In this document: piece by piece, positions 63,618 to 64,000 of the stretch
Layout of the letters: every line of letters begins with the position of its first letter
Numbering within the stretch: the first letter of the stretch is position 1
Assembly: GCF_032362555.1 (NCBI RefSeq)
Contig: NC_083508.1
Location: 10,197,001 to 10,261,000, forward strand
From: Amyelois transitella
Taxonomy: Eukaryota; Arthropoda; Insecta; Lepidoptera; Pyralidae
Length of the DNA stretch: 64,000 nt
Direction: 5' to 3'
Notes under the pieces: generated by a model
Seen by the model: the letters and a program-made list of their open reading frames with translations, nothing else
Told to the model about the DNA's origin: nothing
Database searches by the model: none
Program-made: the position numbers and the translations under genes

Positions 63618-64000
63618 AGTATTTTAAATAAAAAAAAAAAAAATTAAAGGGAACATAAATGTGCTGGCTAACTAGACAATGCCGTACTGGGTCCAGAAAT
63701 GAAACTCGGAATACGAAGAAATCTGTATTAAAGACTGTACATATATAAATTGTCAAACACTATACAAAAAACCATAAAAATAACTAAAGCGCGTTCTAAT
63801 ACGGCAGCACGCCATCTAGTGAGAAAAATAGGAAAACTAATCGGACATCCCGCCCGCCAAGAACTCTGTTCTTCTCTTCTACCTTTCCTTTCGGTTAGGT
63901 TCACCATCTTGGTGTGTATTCTATACTTGAGGTAACATTATTAATTTTGATGTAGGGCGTTACAGAACTGAAGTTTTAGTCTTTAATGTTACCACTCTAA
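63618..64000. other. Right-edge region with a pyrimidine-rich possible transcription start
   Basis: A 14-nt A run lies at about 63632. At about 63868-63895 a pyrimidine-rich plus-strand stretch (TTCTTCTCTTCTACCTTTCC) is followed by TTTCGG. This resembles the 5' TOP start of insect ribosomal protein genes, but no coding sequence follows inside the window. The rest shows nothing I recognise. Confidence 0.25.

Overview
The window is eukaryotic nuclear DNA from an insect, almost certainly a moth or butterfly (Lepidoptera). The genes are split by many short-to-long GT-AG introns. The intergenic DNA is AT-rich, and one tRNA-unrelated SINE family with a GTAT-type tail occurs about 18 times, together with tRNA-derived SINEs, hAT and Tc1/mariner-like elements and TTAA-flanked elements. 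There are no bacterial genes, CRISPR arrays or functional tRNA/rRNA genes. Exon models were built by hand from splice sites, reading phase and recognisable protein families; every junction quoted keeps the reading frame.

Layout, left to right. (1) 165-13802, plus strand: a complete ten-exon homologue of the replication factor DONSON (Drosophila humpty dumpty), 565 aa. Its introns hold a 2.25-kb TTAA-flanked element carrying two small intact genes (one with a BESS-like motif), a 3.5-kb Tc1/mariner-like element with other elements nested inside it, a 1.1-kb TTAA-flanked MITE, and two decaying copies of exon 9. (2) 13803-16033: convergent intergenic space with a tRNA-derived SINE containing a 31-bp tandem array. 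(3) 33927 down to 16034, minus strand: a complete 22-exon Mi-2/CHD4-type nucleosome remodeller, 1975 aa, with CHDNT region, two PHD fingers, two chromodomains, SNF2 ATPase and CHD C-terminal regions. (4) 37604-39411, plus strand: a four-exon 211-aa protein with one CCCH zinc finger, whose start lies about 90 bp from a hAT MITE. (5) 62592 down to 41298, minus strand: a nine-exon, 484-aa TTD14-type P-loop protein with an 11-kb fourth intron. (6) 63348-63583, minus strand: probably the last coding exon of a gene that continues beyond the right edge.

The genes are ordinary housekeeping or chromatin genes in tandem, convergent and divergent order; nothing suggests an operon or joint pathway, although DONSON (replication) and Mi-2 (chromatin) both act in the nucleus.

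The most unusual signal is structural. At least five exons in two genes are followed, in the downstream intron, by tandem copies of their own 3' part including the splice donor. The extreme case is Mi-2 exon 21, where an 86-bp unit spanning the exon end and the donor is repeated more than ten times, so about ten near-identical 5' splice sites stand in a row and only the first gives a correct reading frame. The second candidate for something new is the TTAA element at 4934-7184, which has no transposase core but has two intact small genes separated by repeats of a quasi-palindromic motif.
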